Counted from the first letter of the stretch, positions 1 through 11,887 are shown. The stretch: 64,000 nucleotides of DNA from Sycon ciliatum (GCF_964019385.1 NC_088643.1:44323214-44387213); one strand, 5' to 3'. Notes: generated by a model not told the origin, from the sequence alone. Translations and numbers: made by a program.

Positions 1-1560
1 CGATTGAGTGAATCAAGTTGCACCCTTCGCCAGTTCATCATCCCAGTATTTGTAGGTGCAGGGCTGTGTGGCATTAACTCGCTCGGTCATCAGCCCTGGA
101 GATGTTCTAGATAGGACAACCCGGAACCCAGCAATGGACCAGCATGCATCTATGCTGTTCCCATAGTAATCGTGACACGTGACTCAAAACGTTGTGTCGC
201 GTCCGAGGAAGATGAACATGTCGCACTCAAAACAAATGCAAGGAAGGCCTTTCGTCTCAAAAGTTGCTGTTCTCCTGGCGGCTTGCCTCTTGCCTTCACG
301 AATTCTACTTTCCTCGTTGTTGAGTACCCCTGGAAAAAGGAACTGGCAAGCGAATCCTTTTGGTCGCATTGAAAATTGAAAATGCACAAGAGGATTGACG
401 AAGCAATTTGTGTTCGCACTTTCAGCAGAGCAGTAGCTGCTGCTGCGATGAAGTTTTTCCTTTCGCCATTGGTTTCAGGCAGCAGAAGGGTCTGGTTGAA
501 AGAGATGGCGATACGTCCATGACCACCACGCCCAAAGGAGCACGTCCTGGGTTGATATCCAAGAAAGACCGTCCAAGGCCCAGTTTTAGCCAAGAGCTGT
601 TGTATCCAAGAAATCAAAAAACGCCAACAGCAAGCTATGGCCAAATAATATCTTCCAGGTAGTAATTTACGGGCCTTGCGCCTGCTGCCTCGTCTTCCTC
701 CTCTGCATGGCCAGGTTTGAGGCGAAATGAACGCATGGGCCGGGGCACGAAGAAACATTCCAAAGACAAACATTCAAAATCAGAACCAATAATTATTGTT
801 TTCAGAGAAGCGCCGCGTGGCTACGAGAAACCCTACATAAAATCCCCAAACGAAAACGGCCATTCGGTCGGGAATTCGATGGCGAATCGAATATATACTA
901 CCTCAATCCCCGCCGATTTCCGATATTCTCCGCCTTCTCCCTCGAACTTGACCGATTCGGAAAGAAATCCATCGCCATTACGATCGTGCATCCTCCACAT
1001 ACATTCAGAAATGCTTGCACAGCACTTCTTTTCATTGCGTGTGCGCGACCGACGCTTCCATGACAACCCTGGGACAGGTGACCAATCAGAGTGCGTTGTC
1101 CTAGATTGGACATCTCCCAGACTGGTCATGCTGTGACAAAAAGTAGGGATTTCAGGCGGTTTTTTGTTGTCAACAGTGCATACTGCAATTATGGCTCAAA
1201 TGAAAGATATGGATGTGATTATCAACCAGCCAAAAAATCAGAGCAATCGGCCAAGGGAAACCAGAGTTATGATCATTTGAATACGGGTGGGTACCCTTCA
1301 TCGGCAAGTATACAGTTAGGATGGGAAGCACGGCACAAAACGGGTTTCAAGAAGGCCATAGCAACACCCTAGCAACAGCCCAAAGTACTCCAAATCGCAC
1401 CAAACTTGGACAGCATGATTAGTGGAGCCCACCGGTATAAAATCACTGAATATTTTTTTGAATTTTTAAAAACTGAACAGAAATAACAACAATGGCGTCC
1501 ATAGCAACGACCTTAGCAACAGGCTTAGAATCTATGAAACTGCTGCTCATTGTATCAAAA
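1..1560. other. No gene I can support
   Basis: Several overlapping open frames exist on both strands (for example a minus-strand frame over 150-773 and a plus-strand frame over 717-1136). None shows a domain, a signal sequence with a matching splice site, or codon use that stands out. I see no terminal repeats here. The stretch may be intron or 3' part of the usherin-like minus-strand gene that begins at 6492, but no further laminin-type exon was recognised. Confidence 0.4.
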
Positions 1561-1561
1561 T

Positions 1562-1613
1562 TCACCTGTTGGATAAATGTACATACTGATATGGCATAGC
1601 ATACATGTACGCG

Positions 1614-1678
<65 letters not shown>

Positions 1679-2290
1679 TACTACTATAGCATGACTGCCC
1701 CATAGGGCCACGTCACTCCCTTGTGACAGGGAGCCAGAGTCAGGGTAAGAGAGTCCATGCTGGCGAGCCACATGCCGGTTGACATCTCGTTTTAGCCGAG
1801 AACGTTTAAAGCAACCAGAGGAGAGGAGGAGAGTCAATGCTAAAGGCCGATGTGTCAGGTTCGGGGCGTGGAACACACAACAGATTTCTGCAGTTTCCCT
1901 TTTTCTTGCTAATTCTTCTTCCAGATCAATGATTTTCTTTGACAGGCTTTCAACAGAATTTTTTTCAAATTTACTGGCATTTTCTTTTTGAATGTCACAC
2001 GATTCAGTACCGACATTATGTGCTGGGATGACATCCAGTTCAGGCAGAACGAACGGCTGACAAAGCAGTTCGCTGATGGCGTCCTCGGCTTTGTCCTTCA
2101 GCAGCTTCTTCCGTCGGTATCTCACCCGCTTGACTTTCGTCCCAACTGCTTTCGCGTTCACTTTGTCTATTTCCTTGCCATCCACTGCTGACAACAGCAA
2201 AATCAGCGACTGCCAATTTATTTGCGTGTTTGTAGTCCACGACAGAAGTTCAAGGACGAGGCTGTTCGTCAGCTGGCCAGGACTATCCAC
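1562..2290 (-). CDS. Unrecognised open frame, possible exon
   Basis: A minus-strand frame stays open for about 240 codons. Its last part runs into the CA repeat, so only roughly 1700-2290 is credible. The predicted protein is charged. It has a basic stretch (VKRVRYRRKKLLKDKAED) and then a heptad-like segment (SLSKKIIDLEEELARKRET) that could form a coiled coil. There is no ATG at the start: the frame opens after a stop just upstream, so it would need an upstream splice acceptor or is not coding. No family recognised. It could be a transposon remnant or a real exon. Confidence 0.25.
1618..1674. repeat. (CA)n microsatellite
   Basis: About 28 uninterrupted CA units preceded by a short CG/CA mixed run. 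It creates artificial Cys-Val and His-Thr reading frames on both strands, which are not genes. Confidence 0.95.
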
Positions 2291-2975
2291 TGCTACCCGC
2301 CCTGATGGCGAGTCAAGACGGAGCGCATTGCAACTGTTTACGCGTCAGAGACAGCTTCTTGCACAGAGGGCCAATCCAAGACTCGTCTTTCTCGCACGCC
2401 ATGGCGTTCTACTAAATTTCGCGAACAACCGCGACTCGTCAGCAAGATACAAGGAACTGATCTAAACTAAATCGAGGGTGCAGAATCCGATTATCGATGT
2501 TGCGAGTGTGTGCAATGCTTGCATCATATCGAAAATCGACTTTGAAATCATTGAAAGACGCACGAATCCAGTCTTTTTTACGCCATTTCACCGAGATTGG
2601 TACCAAATGAAAGCTCAAAACCTCTACTCTCATGTAAACCCGTTCGATTTTGTCTCCAAGCGTCACTGCATCATCCAGTGACAGTTGAACGCCTCCGCAA
2701 AAATTGTGCCATGCGCAGATCCCCAAATCAATGCAGCTGCATGAAGGCTCTTTCGGGCCAAAAAGTCACGTGACTGAAATCCCTACAAAAAGGCTTGGAA
2801 GTGTCAACGTTATTGCGTAGCCAGCCTGGATTCAAGACAATGCTAACGTTTGGGTCCACCTGGATCCATTCTTGCCATTCTTTGAGGACTCATACATGTT
2901 TTTTTAAGCAGTTTTCTTCACAGTTGGGCGGCATATCCGTGAGAAATGACTATCCTGAACCACAAGCATGCTTAC

Positions 2976-3500
2976 CTTGGCACAGGAGAGGAGTCATTGG
3001 CACACTGCTGATCAGTGGGGTTGAACAATAGAGGATGTTTGCACAGGCACTGCGCCTCAACAGTGGCACCTGATAGCGACACTGCACCACTGGCTAGAGT
3101 GCTGATATTGCTGACTGACATTGGAAATGTAAACAAGAGGACATCTTGCAAGCTGGAAATGATTGCCACTGCACTTCCACCCATTCCAAATTGCGTGTCG
3201 GCAATCAGAGGAAAGTAGTATGATGCATTTGTTAGTGTTCCCGAGTCCGAGTCCTGCAGTTTGTTTCCCACATACAGTGACACAAGTGATGTGGCTGAAT
3301 CATGTACGACGGCCACAAACACCCAGCCATCGTTTAGCTGCGTTGCATTGAGCTGTGTGCTGAGGGCTACATACTGGCTTGGATCATCATCGGCTGAGAA
3401 CATGTACTGCAAGCTAGCTATGTCGGGTGTGTTCGCAGGTGCTGCTCCAATGCGTAGGTCACTTGTGACAGGCGATGTGGATTGCCAAACAGTATCACCA
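2976..3500 (-). CDS. Usherin-like protein, exon 3 (rest of LamG and CxC linker)
   Basis: A 525-nt exon, phase 2 at both ends, flanked by GCATGCAG and a GTAAGC donor. It encodes the rest of a LamG/pentraxin-like domain: DGWVFVAVVHDSAT and VSLYVGNKLQDSDSG are the typical central strands, and FGMGGSAVAIISSLQDVLLF the closing strands. It ends with a cysteine motif (QCLCKHPLLFNPTDQQC) placed like the CxC segment after the usherin LamG-like domain. In usherin a laminin N-terminal domain follows; I could not find it between 1 and 2975, so it is either beyond the window or absent. Several N-x-S/T sites suit a secreted protein. Confidence 0.65.
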
Positions 3501-3853
3501 CTGCATGCACAAAGGCAAGAAAATTAACAAGAAGCACTTTTAAAGGTAGTAAGATAATTCCGTGCAGGTAAGTAGCATCATTTCAATAACACATCCAATG
3601 TCTGTTCACTGCGCCGGGCTACTTTTTGCCATCACAGAGTATGTGCAGAATCACTAGTCACCAACCGCCACAGAGGCATCGTTTGCACAGTCACGACACC
3701 AGCCAGTACAGAGGTTGGCTACACAATCGTTCCCCATGAAGAGTACATGATTGTACATGTAGTTGCAGGCAGACTTTGCGTGTACAGTGTGATTGCACTT
3801 TCGCCACTGTACCTATGGGATATACCATACATGTTATGCGTTGTATGACTTAC

Positions 3854-4014
3854 TCTGGAGTAACTGAGCTGTTCAAATGTATCCAGGCGGTGACGGTGAA
3901 CCCATCGGTAAAATCTGCAGTGCCCAGTGGGATTGTGGAGGTGATTTCTGCACTGTCGATCCCCACTGAGGGTAGTAGTGATCCTGGCCGACGACTGACT
4001 TGTAAAGCACTTTC
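3854..4014 (-). CDS. Usherin-like protein, exon 2 (LamG start)
   Basis: This exon follows a pyrimidine-rich acceptor (TTGTTCAG) and ends at a GTAAGT donor in phase 2. It encodes 53 residues including DGFTVTAWIHLNSS, the strand pattern that opens a concanavalin-like LamG fold. It joins in frame to the signal-peptide exon on one side and to the larger LamG exon on the other. The intron before it (4015-6177) holds the nested MITEs at 4114-4750. Confidence 0.65.
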
Positions 4015-4113
4015 CTGAACAATCCAGGGAACACAGAGCACACCGCAGTAAGGGTAGGTATGAGTCAAGGCCAAGGAACTGGCCTGTATTTTCTCTCCTG
4101 AAATATACAGTTA

Positions 4114-4750
4114 CCATGGTTTCCAGAGTGTAAGACACACCCAGATTTTTTGTCACGAAATATTGACATCTACTCCATTTACCACCATTAACTTGACCAT
4201 CGTAGTAATAGGGGATTCACACACACACGGGTAAAACCACGGTTATGGGAAAGTTGTTATGGAAACTATGGTACTAGGGGAAAGGAAGAACCTCTCGGGA
4301 AAAATTGGCAAAGCCGTGGCCGTGGGCCTCAGGACGTTTGTCAAGGGAAAAATCCCATGGCGATAAGACGCGCATGCGTAGATCTTGTCTTTGGCAAGAA
4401 CTCTGAACCCCAGTTGTACGAGTGCATCGCAACCTGCATTTTCAGACAGTGGCCATCGGAAAATCGTGCATGGCGAATGCAAGATACAGTATAGAATGTA
4501 CTACAAAAATGCAGAACAGATTATTTTTTTAATTGCCCAGCCACAAGTTCATGGCCAAACATGCGGCCAAGGGAAAACTGACCGGCACGGGTGTGAACGG
4601 CCCCACTCCGTTGACCGAAGGTCTAAACTTTTACCTTGTCCCGTGACCTCAGGTTTCCCCGTGAGTGTGAATCCCCTATTAGCCACACCAATATTTTTTG
4701 GGATGAATGATTGGTGTCTAAAGTGCCGGCTTACACTCCGAAAAATACGG
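4114..4750. mobile_element. MITE, TACCGTATTTTTCGGAG family (outer, interrupted)
   Basis: The right end reads ACACTCCGAAAAATACGG followed by TA. The left end (4114) is a diverged inverted counterpart preceded by TA (CCATGGTTTCCAGAGTGTAAG). The same terminal motif is found at 37524-37714 and 50536-50682. The element lies in an intron of the usherin-like gene and carries another MITE inside it. Confidence 0.6.
4208..4679. mobile_element. MITE nested inside the 4114-4750 element
   Basis: Terminal inverted repeats ATAGGGGATTCACAC at the left and GTGTGAATCCCCTAT at the right, flanked on both sides by TA (4206-4207 and 4680-4681). It is about 472 bp and has no coding capacity. The TA duplication suggests mobilisation by a Tc1/mariner-type transposase; that is inference. 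Confidence 0.75.
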
Positions 4751-4944
4751 TAATTGTACCACTGAACCCGTCTAAACATGTCGGTAAGTACATGTAGATG
4801 TCGTGTTGGTGGAACACAAACTAGCACACGAAGCACAGAAGCCACTGGAAATTCCAATGAGGCCATTTGCACCACTACACTTCATGATCACGTTGGTGAT
4901 ATGAGCAGCAACAAACAAGCCCTTATAATCTAGCTTTCGAAGTA

Positions 4945-5140
4945 CAGCAAAACCTGGTGTAAGCGATCTCTGTGTTTAGCGACCACCTGCTCTTGACGAC
5001 CGTCTTTCCATGCACCGACAGTTCTACATAGACACTGTGGGACCTGGTTTTAAAGACCACCTGGCTTTAACGACTGCTTTTGCTTGCACCGTGGGGTGGC
5101 ACCGTGGGGCGTGGGGTGGTCGCTTAAATCAGGTTTACTG
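4945..5140. mobile_element. Short MITE with CAG-type ends
   Basis: Inverted ends CAGCAAAACCTGG..TAAGCGA and TCGCTTAAATCAGGTTTACTG, flanked by TA on both sides. About 196 bp. The ends and the TA duplication resemble pogo/Tigger-type non-autonomous elements. Confidence 0.65.
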
Positions 5141-6177
5141 TAGTTTCATCATGCAGTTGGCACCACTCGCTCTGTTAGGTGCCATTTAGTCACTGCTTTG
5201 ACCGCCTAAAAGCTAGATAAGGACGGGTTCACTACTGCACATATCACCAAGGTACCGGTTTTCAAGTGTGATGGTGCAACAGGTCTTCCAGGAACTTCCT
5301 GTGACTTCTGTGCTTTTGAGGCCTGGCACGAGGAAAACATGGATGTGGCAAATGGGTTTTTGGCCTTTGGCCTCTGGTTGGAGGATCTGATCTATCCTCC
5401 CCCGCCGTTTAGGAGCCGCATCTGACGCTTGATCATTTCGCGGTGGCACTGATCCCACTGAAGCGGAATGGGCAGTTCTTGGTCCGTCCTGTACGCGAAC
5501 TCATGCAATTTTATTCTGTGCTCAGGTTGCTCATCTGCCACTAAGTCAAGGCATGTATCACAGGTGACCAGCATAAACCCTGGCTGGCACCGTCAAACTT
5601 CACTACACACTAACACTGTAGCAGTACAGCTGGTCCAGGCAGACATTGATGTTGCATTGCCTTTGCTCTTTCTGCAGATAGAACTGGGTGCATGCAGCTA
5701 TGCCTATTTTTAGCAATCTATTCCAGTGGAAGTGGATCAGCAGTGGCAACCATCTGCAGTGCCTTGACCACTGTGAATACACACTGCTGGCCAAGCACTG
5801 AGTGTGCTGCTCTGCCACAGAGATAGGAAGTAATCACGGACACGTCCTTCCTGAAACCGCCGAGCGTGCCATGCCGCGCAGTGCATACAGTCACAAACAG
5901 ACACTGAACCACGCTGCTCCTCTACGAAGTATTAGCTCCTCACGGAGGAGAGCAGATTTATACACACTGACTGTATGACTTTTACTACTTTTTTGTCCCT
6001 CAACTCGAGTACTACTACTACTAGTACTACTAGTACACTAGGAGTAGTATAGTCTGTCAGTGCACGGAAACCACATTACTGCTCAGCCTCGGGACACACG
6101 TGTCCTGCATATTCTGATTTCAGCGAATGCTTGGCTACTACTAACTTATAGCACCGGTCTATCGCAAAATGAATTAC

Positions 6178-6492
6178 CGTTGATCCGAGTCCCGAGAGTT
6201 GCAGCAAATCCAGATACTCGGCTCCCCCAAGACACTGTTGCCGGCATACAGCTTCTCCGCACAAACCATCCGGATTGGTGGCATTGCCAGTGCCGCACGT
6301 ACTGCTAGCTGTAATGCTCTGGCTAAAGTCCACTTGTTCGTATGTTTGTGCCAGTCCCAGCGGCAAGAAGAAACAACACAAAACAGCGAGCAACACGACT
6401 GCTGCCTCGCCGGAGCACCGTGTGAGAACACTGCGCCATGTCGGGCGGGCTGATACGTCCCGGTTGCCGAGCAACCCAAGCGGCGGCAGCAT
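6178..6492 (-). CDS. Usherin-like protein, exon 1
   Basis: First exon of a minus-strand gene resembling the N-terminus of usherin (USH2A). From the ATG at 6492 it encodes 105 residues: a 28-residue lead, a hydrophobic signal segment (about residues 29-48, ending in GLA), then a secreted part with closely spaced cysteines (C66, C78, C83, C87). The spacing recalls the cysteine pattern that precedes the LamG-like fold in usherins. It ends at a GTAATT donor in phase 0, which matches the phase-0 acceptor of the exon at 4014. Human usherin is an extracellular matrix and stereocilia protein of over 5,000 residues; only the N-terminal part is visible here. Assignment rests on domain order and motif resemblance, not alignment. 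Other secreted LamG proteins are possible. Confidence 0.6.
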
Positions 6493-7770
6493 CGGTAGAC
6501 TGCACTCTGCAGGCTGGCAAACCTCAGCCTAGCCAAGTCCTGAGCGCGAGCGTGCCTTGAAATAGAACATGTGAACCTCCCCGCTATTCCGATAACTACC
6601 TCACCTAAAAACAGATTCTCGCAAACCACTCTTCTCTGACCTTATAAAGGCTATCAAAGACACGTCTCCACCTCTGGAAGAAATGCAGTGCTAGCGAGGA
6701 AACTATTCTGTTGTCGGCAGAATTACTTTTACAGCCAATGAGAACTGAAAAACGCGCAAACAACAGAGAAGGAAAAGATTTTTGGAAATCAGTGCTGTTT
6801 CACTTGCCCCCTCCTACAAATATTGACCGCACAATGGGCAAGTTATCGACCTGACAGTCTAGAAGGCTCTCAGTCATTGTATGCTTCACCTACCCTGCCC
6901 GTGGCCATAGCCTAGGCATAGGGCAGAGGCAGTCGTCATTCTTCCACTTGGCGGATTGACGCTTGACACATGGATACATGGGCATAGTGTAGACCAGGTA
7001 GACTAGAGTCGACTCTAGCGGGCAGTCACTCAGTCAGTGAATTATGTGTGCAGTGGACAATCGGGTGAGTAGTAGATCTACGCTGTAGTGTAGGTCTACA
7101 AGTACAAGTCATACATGACTACTGACCCTGTGACTCAGTGTGAGAGTCTGTGTGGAATCTACTGGTAGTCTACCCAGGCAGTGGTCATTGTCATTGGTGG
7201 TATGCGCAGATCTACGACTGGACGAGACGACTGACACCATACTCCATAGACACTGACTCTTCATTTCTTACTTACCTGTGACTGTGTTGGCTGCACTGAT
7301 ATGTTGTAGGGATTGCATGCTAGATCTACTGAGTCTGTAGTGTAGTCCTGCCTTCGTGGTGGGCACGACCTATCCGCGACGGCACGAGGGATGGGCCTAA
7401 TGACGTAGATATGACACATGTCATGACTTGCGTGGATACTACTACAGTACTAGCATGAACTGTCTGTACACTGTACGGTATTTGAATTTTGAAGTGTTGA
7501 TTTTATCACTGCATTACGCTTCCACTTCCAATGATAATTTATGAAAGTACAATGTAGCGGCAATGGTGATTTAAAAATGTGCAGGCCGCAGAACCTTCAC
7601 GTACACACGTGGAAAACAAACAAAAAGCCCAATCGTGATAAGTTACATCAACTATGATGTACAAGTACATGCAGTTGCTACTCTGAGACTTAGGGTTGCA
7701 ATCTAATCCGGAAAGCAGTTTGTGTCTTCAAGCATGCAGGTACATGTAAACTCGTACATGTAGATCTACC
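6493..7770. other. Upstream region of the usherin-like gene; nothing else recognised
   Basis: Holds the presumed promoter and 5'UTR of the minus-strand gene starting at 6492. I see no clear TATA box, no long ORF and no terminal repeats. AGATCT- and TACATGTA-type palindromes are frequent here and in the next 4 kb. Confidence 0.4.
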
Positions 7771-8199
7771 TGAGAGGAATCAAAAGCGTTTCTGCTGTAA
7801 CTCTGAGTTTCACGGTTTTAACCGATCATTTTTTTTACAATGATCACAGCTCACAGGCAAAGACAAGAAATTGCATAGTACATAGTGGGAGCATAGTGAT
7901 GGTGAGGCTTTTTGCCCTCAGCCGACCTGAGGTCTCGACGTCATGGGGACATAAAACGCACAAAAAAAAGAAGAAAAATGAAAAGAGTGACACTGAGGTA
8001 CATGATCCGAAATGTTAGGAGGAGAGACAGTACATTAGAAGGAGGGGAATGATAAGACAGACAGTGCTAGGAGGAGAAGGAGAGAAAAGAAGAACAGACG
8101 TTATTGGGAATAGTATGTGGAGCGGAATTTGGAAGTCATCATCAGACAGCGCTGCCGTGAAACGCAGAGTTACAGCAGAAACGCTTTTGATTCCTTTCA
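7771..8199. mobile_element. Foldback/MITE-like element
   Basis: Two arms of about 45 bp, 7771-7815 and 8155-8199, are inverted copies with only a few differences (AATCAAAAGCGTTTCTGCTG against CAGCAGAAACGCTTTTGATT). The centre is AG-rich without an ORF. No clear target duplication was found. Confidence 0.7.
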
Positions 8200-9420
8200 A
8201 GTGTGTGTACTAGGCTCTTCACCTTGGTGTATGGAGCACTGTCACGAGCAACCACAACTCCCTCCGAGTTTGTAAACTCATGCATGTAGCTAGATTTAGT
8301 ACCAACATGAGAGGAAAGAAGGAACACTTCGGGCAGCCGCACCTTTGGCTGTTCTGTGTTCCTTTCACCTGGAGAGTTCAGTGTTCAGAAAGCAGCTCAG
8401 GATATACAATGCCATGTAGAGTGAGCTAAGATCATACCGGGATTTCCTACTTCTAACGCTACTGCTGCAGTCTGTATCCTCAGTGCAGGTTGCTGGCAGT
8501 CACTGCTTCACAAGGATGAGCAGTGGACCCAGGGCTGCACAATTAGCTGGCTACGTGCAGATTCCACATGTGCAAACACTAAACATCATTGTGATACGGA
8601 AACACATTGCCACTAGCTACTTGGCAATGCATAAATGCAAGTTACTCAACACACTAATTCACACAGTCTGACGAAGAGAAGAACATGTGACCATTACACA
8701 TGTACATGTAGTCATGTGTAGCAGTACACATCTTCCACGATTTTGTGAATACCGGTAATCTCACTAGGCCACTGTGAGCCACTCCGAGTCATGATCACTG
8801 AAGGACACTAACAATGGTAACTTTCTGGGTGTGAGCCGCGACATGTTTGCCCCAGTTTTGGGCACAGCATAATCGTGCATAATCGTGTGGCCAGGGCTGC
8901 AACGTACCTGCCACGATCTGTGCACAATATGCAACGTCACTGCTACTACTGTTAATGTTACTGCGTATCACAGCCTCCTCCGGCTCGTTCGCATCCACGC
9001 AGTCTTTGACATTGCTAGCCTTGATCGGCTGTGACTCATAGATGAACAGAAAGCGGTACCGATAGAAATGTGGTACGTGCTTGTAGCCTTGACACTTCAG
9101 CACGGGGGCTGTCAGTTGACGTGTGAAATCCTACCCTTCGACTCTTGACATTCAGCTCATATTTGGCAAACTGTCAATTCACCGCGGCTAGAGGGTCGAG
9201 ACTCGAGACCCACCACGAGCTACGGTCGGTGCGCATCGTACGAAGTTACGTAGAGTCGTGGCTGAGCGATAATCAGTTATCTACATGTACATGCAGCAGA
9301 GTACAGTCATGTACGTGTACGTAGTAGATCTACACCATGAAGCATTGGCGCATGGCGCAGATGAAAATTCGAAAGAGAACCTCCCTAGAAACCTTCACGT
9401 AGCGACCTGTGACAAGATTA
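8200..9420. other. Gene-poor stretch
   Basis: Only short frames on both strands and scattered TACATGTA palindromes. No exon with convincing splice sites or domain was seen. Confidence 0.4.
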
Positions 9421-9421
9421 C

Positions 9422-9472
9422 ATAAACCACAGAGGACGAAACAGTTCTGTCCGCAGATTGAGCATAAACAGT
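9422..9472 (+). ncRNA. Decayed hammerhead ribozyme copy (3' half)
   Basis: The segment GAGGACGAAACAGTTCTGTCCGCAGATTGAG matches the 3' half of the ribozyme at 58204-58248, including the GAAA strand, stem III and the cleavage-site flank. The CTGATGA strand upstream is not recognisable, so this copy should be inactive. The match stops shortly after CGCAGATTGAG, as in the other copies. Confidence 0.6.
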
Positions 9473-9770
9473 TTATGTATTCTTGCTGGTGATGTACATG
9501 TACCCATGGCCGCCGGTAACGTAACGTCGTTATACAGGTACTACGGTGGATCATGGATGAGAATGAGATTGCGTCAATCATAATGATCATGAGCATACAC
9601 TGGTTGATACCAATACTGGCAATAGCAAGAATACGAGAAGCCCTACATGTACATGTACAATACTCAATAGAGGGAATTCCCAGATTGCCTAGATTGTTCA
9701 ACACCACAACTGGGATGGAGCAATACCACAAGGATGGAGCAATAGCACAATGATGGAGCAATAGCACAAC

Positions 9771-9929
9771 GGCAGAAGAGAACAGAGACAACCGGCTAGA
9801 TCATGCACATAGCAAAGCTAAGGCAATCCTCAGACAACTGAGTCAGTTGTCTGAGGATTGGCTTTGATACGTGCATGAAACGCAGCGTTACAACAATGAT
9901 CTAGCCGGTTGCCTTTGTTCTCTTCTGCC
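9771..9929. repeat. Long imperfect hairpin
   Basis: The left arm begins GGCAGAAGAGAACAGAGACA and the right arm ends TGTTCTCTTCTGCC. The arms also share ACCGGCTAGATCAT, and at the centre AATCCTCAGACAACTGA pairs with TCAGTTGTCTGAGGATT across a single base. The right arm carries extra unpaired sequence. It could be a small foldback element or the source of a hairpin RNA; nothing decides between these. Confidence 0.7.
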
Positions 9930-11470
9930 TTTGTGTACAAAGTCATGTAGAATAATGATGTACATGTACCATTGTGTACGGTTGTGTACGGTGAGCCTCT
10001 TTGCAGTATTGCCAAGTACATGTACACTGTAAATCAGCCCCACGTGATGTGCTCTTGCTCTTACTGATCAACAGTATTATTAGAACAAGTGATACCGCGA
10101 TTGTACCACAGTACAAAAATAAATGATAATAATATAAAATTAATGGTTATGACTTTACTGTTGGCGATACAGTACTGATAGCACCAGCTTTTGCAATGTC
10201 CTGCCTCAATAGACTCCATATGCCCTCATTCATCATTGATACATGGTTAATGGTTGTGACTTGTCGACCTTTTTCATTATCGTGTTTCATTCAGAGTTGT
10301 GTGGTTTTAAATGCGTGTTGAGCGTTTCCCGTGAAAGAGGCGCCTGTGACTTGTGATACCAAGAGTACATAAAAAATACTCTTGCCGTCTTGTTGATACA
10401 TGCACTGTAGTACTGTGATAGGAGGAGGATTAGGTGCTCAGCAGCAGTGATGACGCCCACGATTACTGGTATCTGCCTTGCCACTCACGTCACATGCTGT
10501 CACGTGTCTGCAGACATCTGCCAGACTGTACTTTACTGTCCATGTCAATTCCAGACGTTGCGGTATGGAGTGCGTGCAGTATCCTTGTGCACTGCATGCA
10601 GGCAGGGGACTACTATAATAGGAGTAAGGTCAGTTAGGGGTGCTGTCGGTTCCTTGTGAAGAGAAGAGGGTGACCTGTTGCACTAATCGCAATGCTGCAA
10701 TGACAAGTAGTACCAAGAGTGCCATGCATAAAGCAAGCACTGTGGACTCTTTGTATTGCCAGCAACAAGAGTATTCACGTACCTGTACATGATGTACAAC
10801 CCGCTTGCATACAGTAACGGTCTACAGCAGTGCATGATTCAGGTCAGATGCCCTGGTGTCCGCCTGTGGCCACAAAGTTATTTGCAGTCACTACAATGCA
10901 GAGCATCCGTACACAGTGCAATTGCTCTTACCCAACCCATCACAGTTGAATAGACGTCACGCAGATCAGCAAAGGAGGAGTTACAGGTAACGGTTAAATC
11001 CTCAGGGCGCAATTTCTGTTCAACTAATACTTGGCGGGGATGTCCTCGTCGAAGGGTATCGCTGCCCCGTTGACATGTACAATTGTACTTTGTTGTTTAC
11101 TCTGGAGATAGACTACATCACTGCTGCAAGCAGATGCACGCTCACAATCCAGTGCGTTCCCAACGGGATTGGCTAGGACGTCACCAGAAGAACAGAAGAA
11201 CAGAAGAACAGTAGCCAGGTACTGTCGTTACTGTCGTGACGGTGGAGTGTAGACCAGCCTTGCTCGATGTAATGCGAACAGTGCTTACATGTACTTCAGT
11301 ATATCCTTTATTGCTGAACCCACAAATTGTGATACAGATTGTAAAGAACCGTTCAAGGTACATGTAAAAGAAAAAGCCATTAATGAAAAAAGAAGAAAAG
11401 GTTATTGTACCATCATACCATGCCAGCCGGCACAGAACAAAAAAAGATTAATTGCAAGGAAAGACCATTC
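9930..11470. other. Gene-poor stretch
   Basis: No exon, terminal repeat pair or RNA gene that I can support. Several TACATGTA palindromes occur, and GGTTRTGACTT appears twice near 10150 and 10250. Confidence 0.4.
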
Positions 11471-11887
11471 TCAAACGGAGAAGTTCGGAATTCCAGTCAG
11501 AGAATATCTATGCTGTGAGTAACGAGCGTTTAGAGCAATACGGAAATTGACAGAGGACTGAACGCAGCTAATGTTTCCTGGAAGTTTGTTCCATTCCACA
11601 GACAATTTCCAGAGAGGGGATTTCAGGAAATGGGCGCAAGAACACGGTAAAACTATAGAGGAGGGGTGACGACAACTAAGAGATACATTGAATTTGAAAT
11701 GGATTAATAAAGACGGAAACTGGTAAATGACATGAAGAAAATATAGCAAGGACAGAATCTGACGATGCCACTTCAGGGATGACGAATCACAAGTCAGCCA
11801 TACCCATATGAGCTGTTGCGTTCGCAAAAAGATAAGCGTCTCTTGTGCCGGCCGCCAGCATTGGCAACACAGTACAGTGCAGTACAA
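11471..11887 (-). pseudogene. LINE 3' fragment (end of reverse transcriptase ORF)
   Basis: The minus-strand frame contains VEWNKLPGNISCVQSSVNFR, which follows the WNxLP..I..(S)..F pattern typical of the C-terminal tail of jockey/CR1-type non-LTR retrotransposon ORF2 proteins, preceded by a region with the usual helical and Cys/His-poor character. No catalytic motif is present, so this is a 5'-truncated, decayed copy. Confidence 0.45.

Noticed and set aside
150..773. Minus-strand frame of 207 codons
   Set aside because: Longest frame at the window start, but composition is uneven, other frames over the same bases are also open, and there is no domain or splice partner.
5213..5912. Minus-strand frames as extra usherin exons
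   Set aside because: Some start after weak AG sites, but none encodes laminin-like sequence or is needed for phase. The exons at 6178 and 4014 already join in frame.
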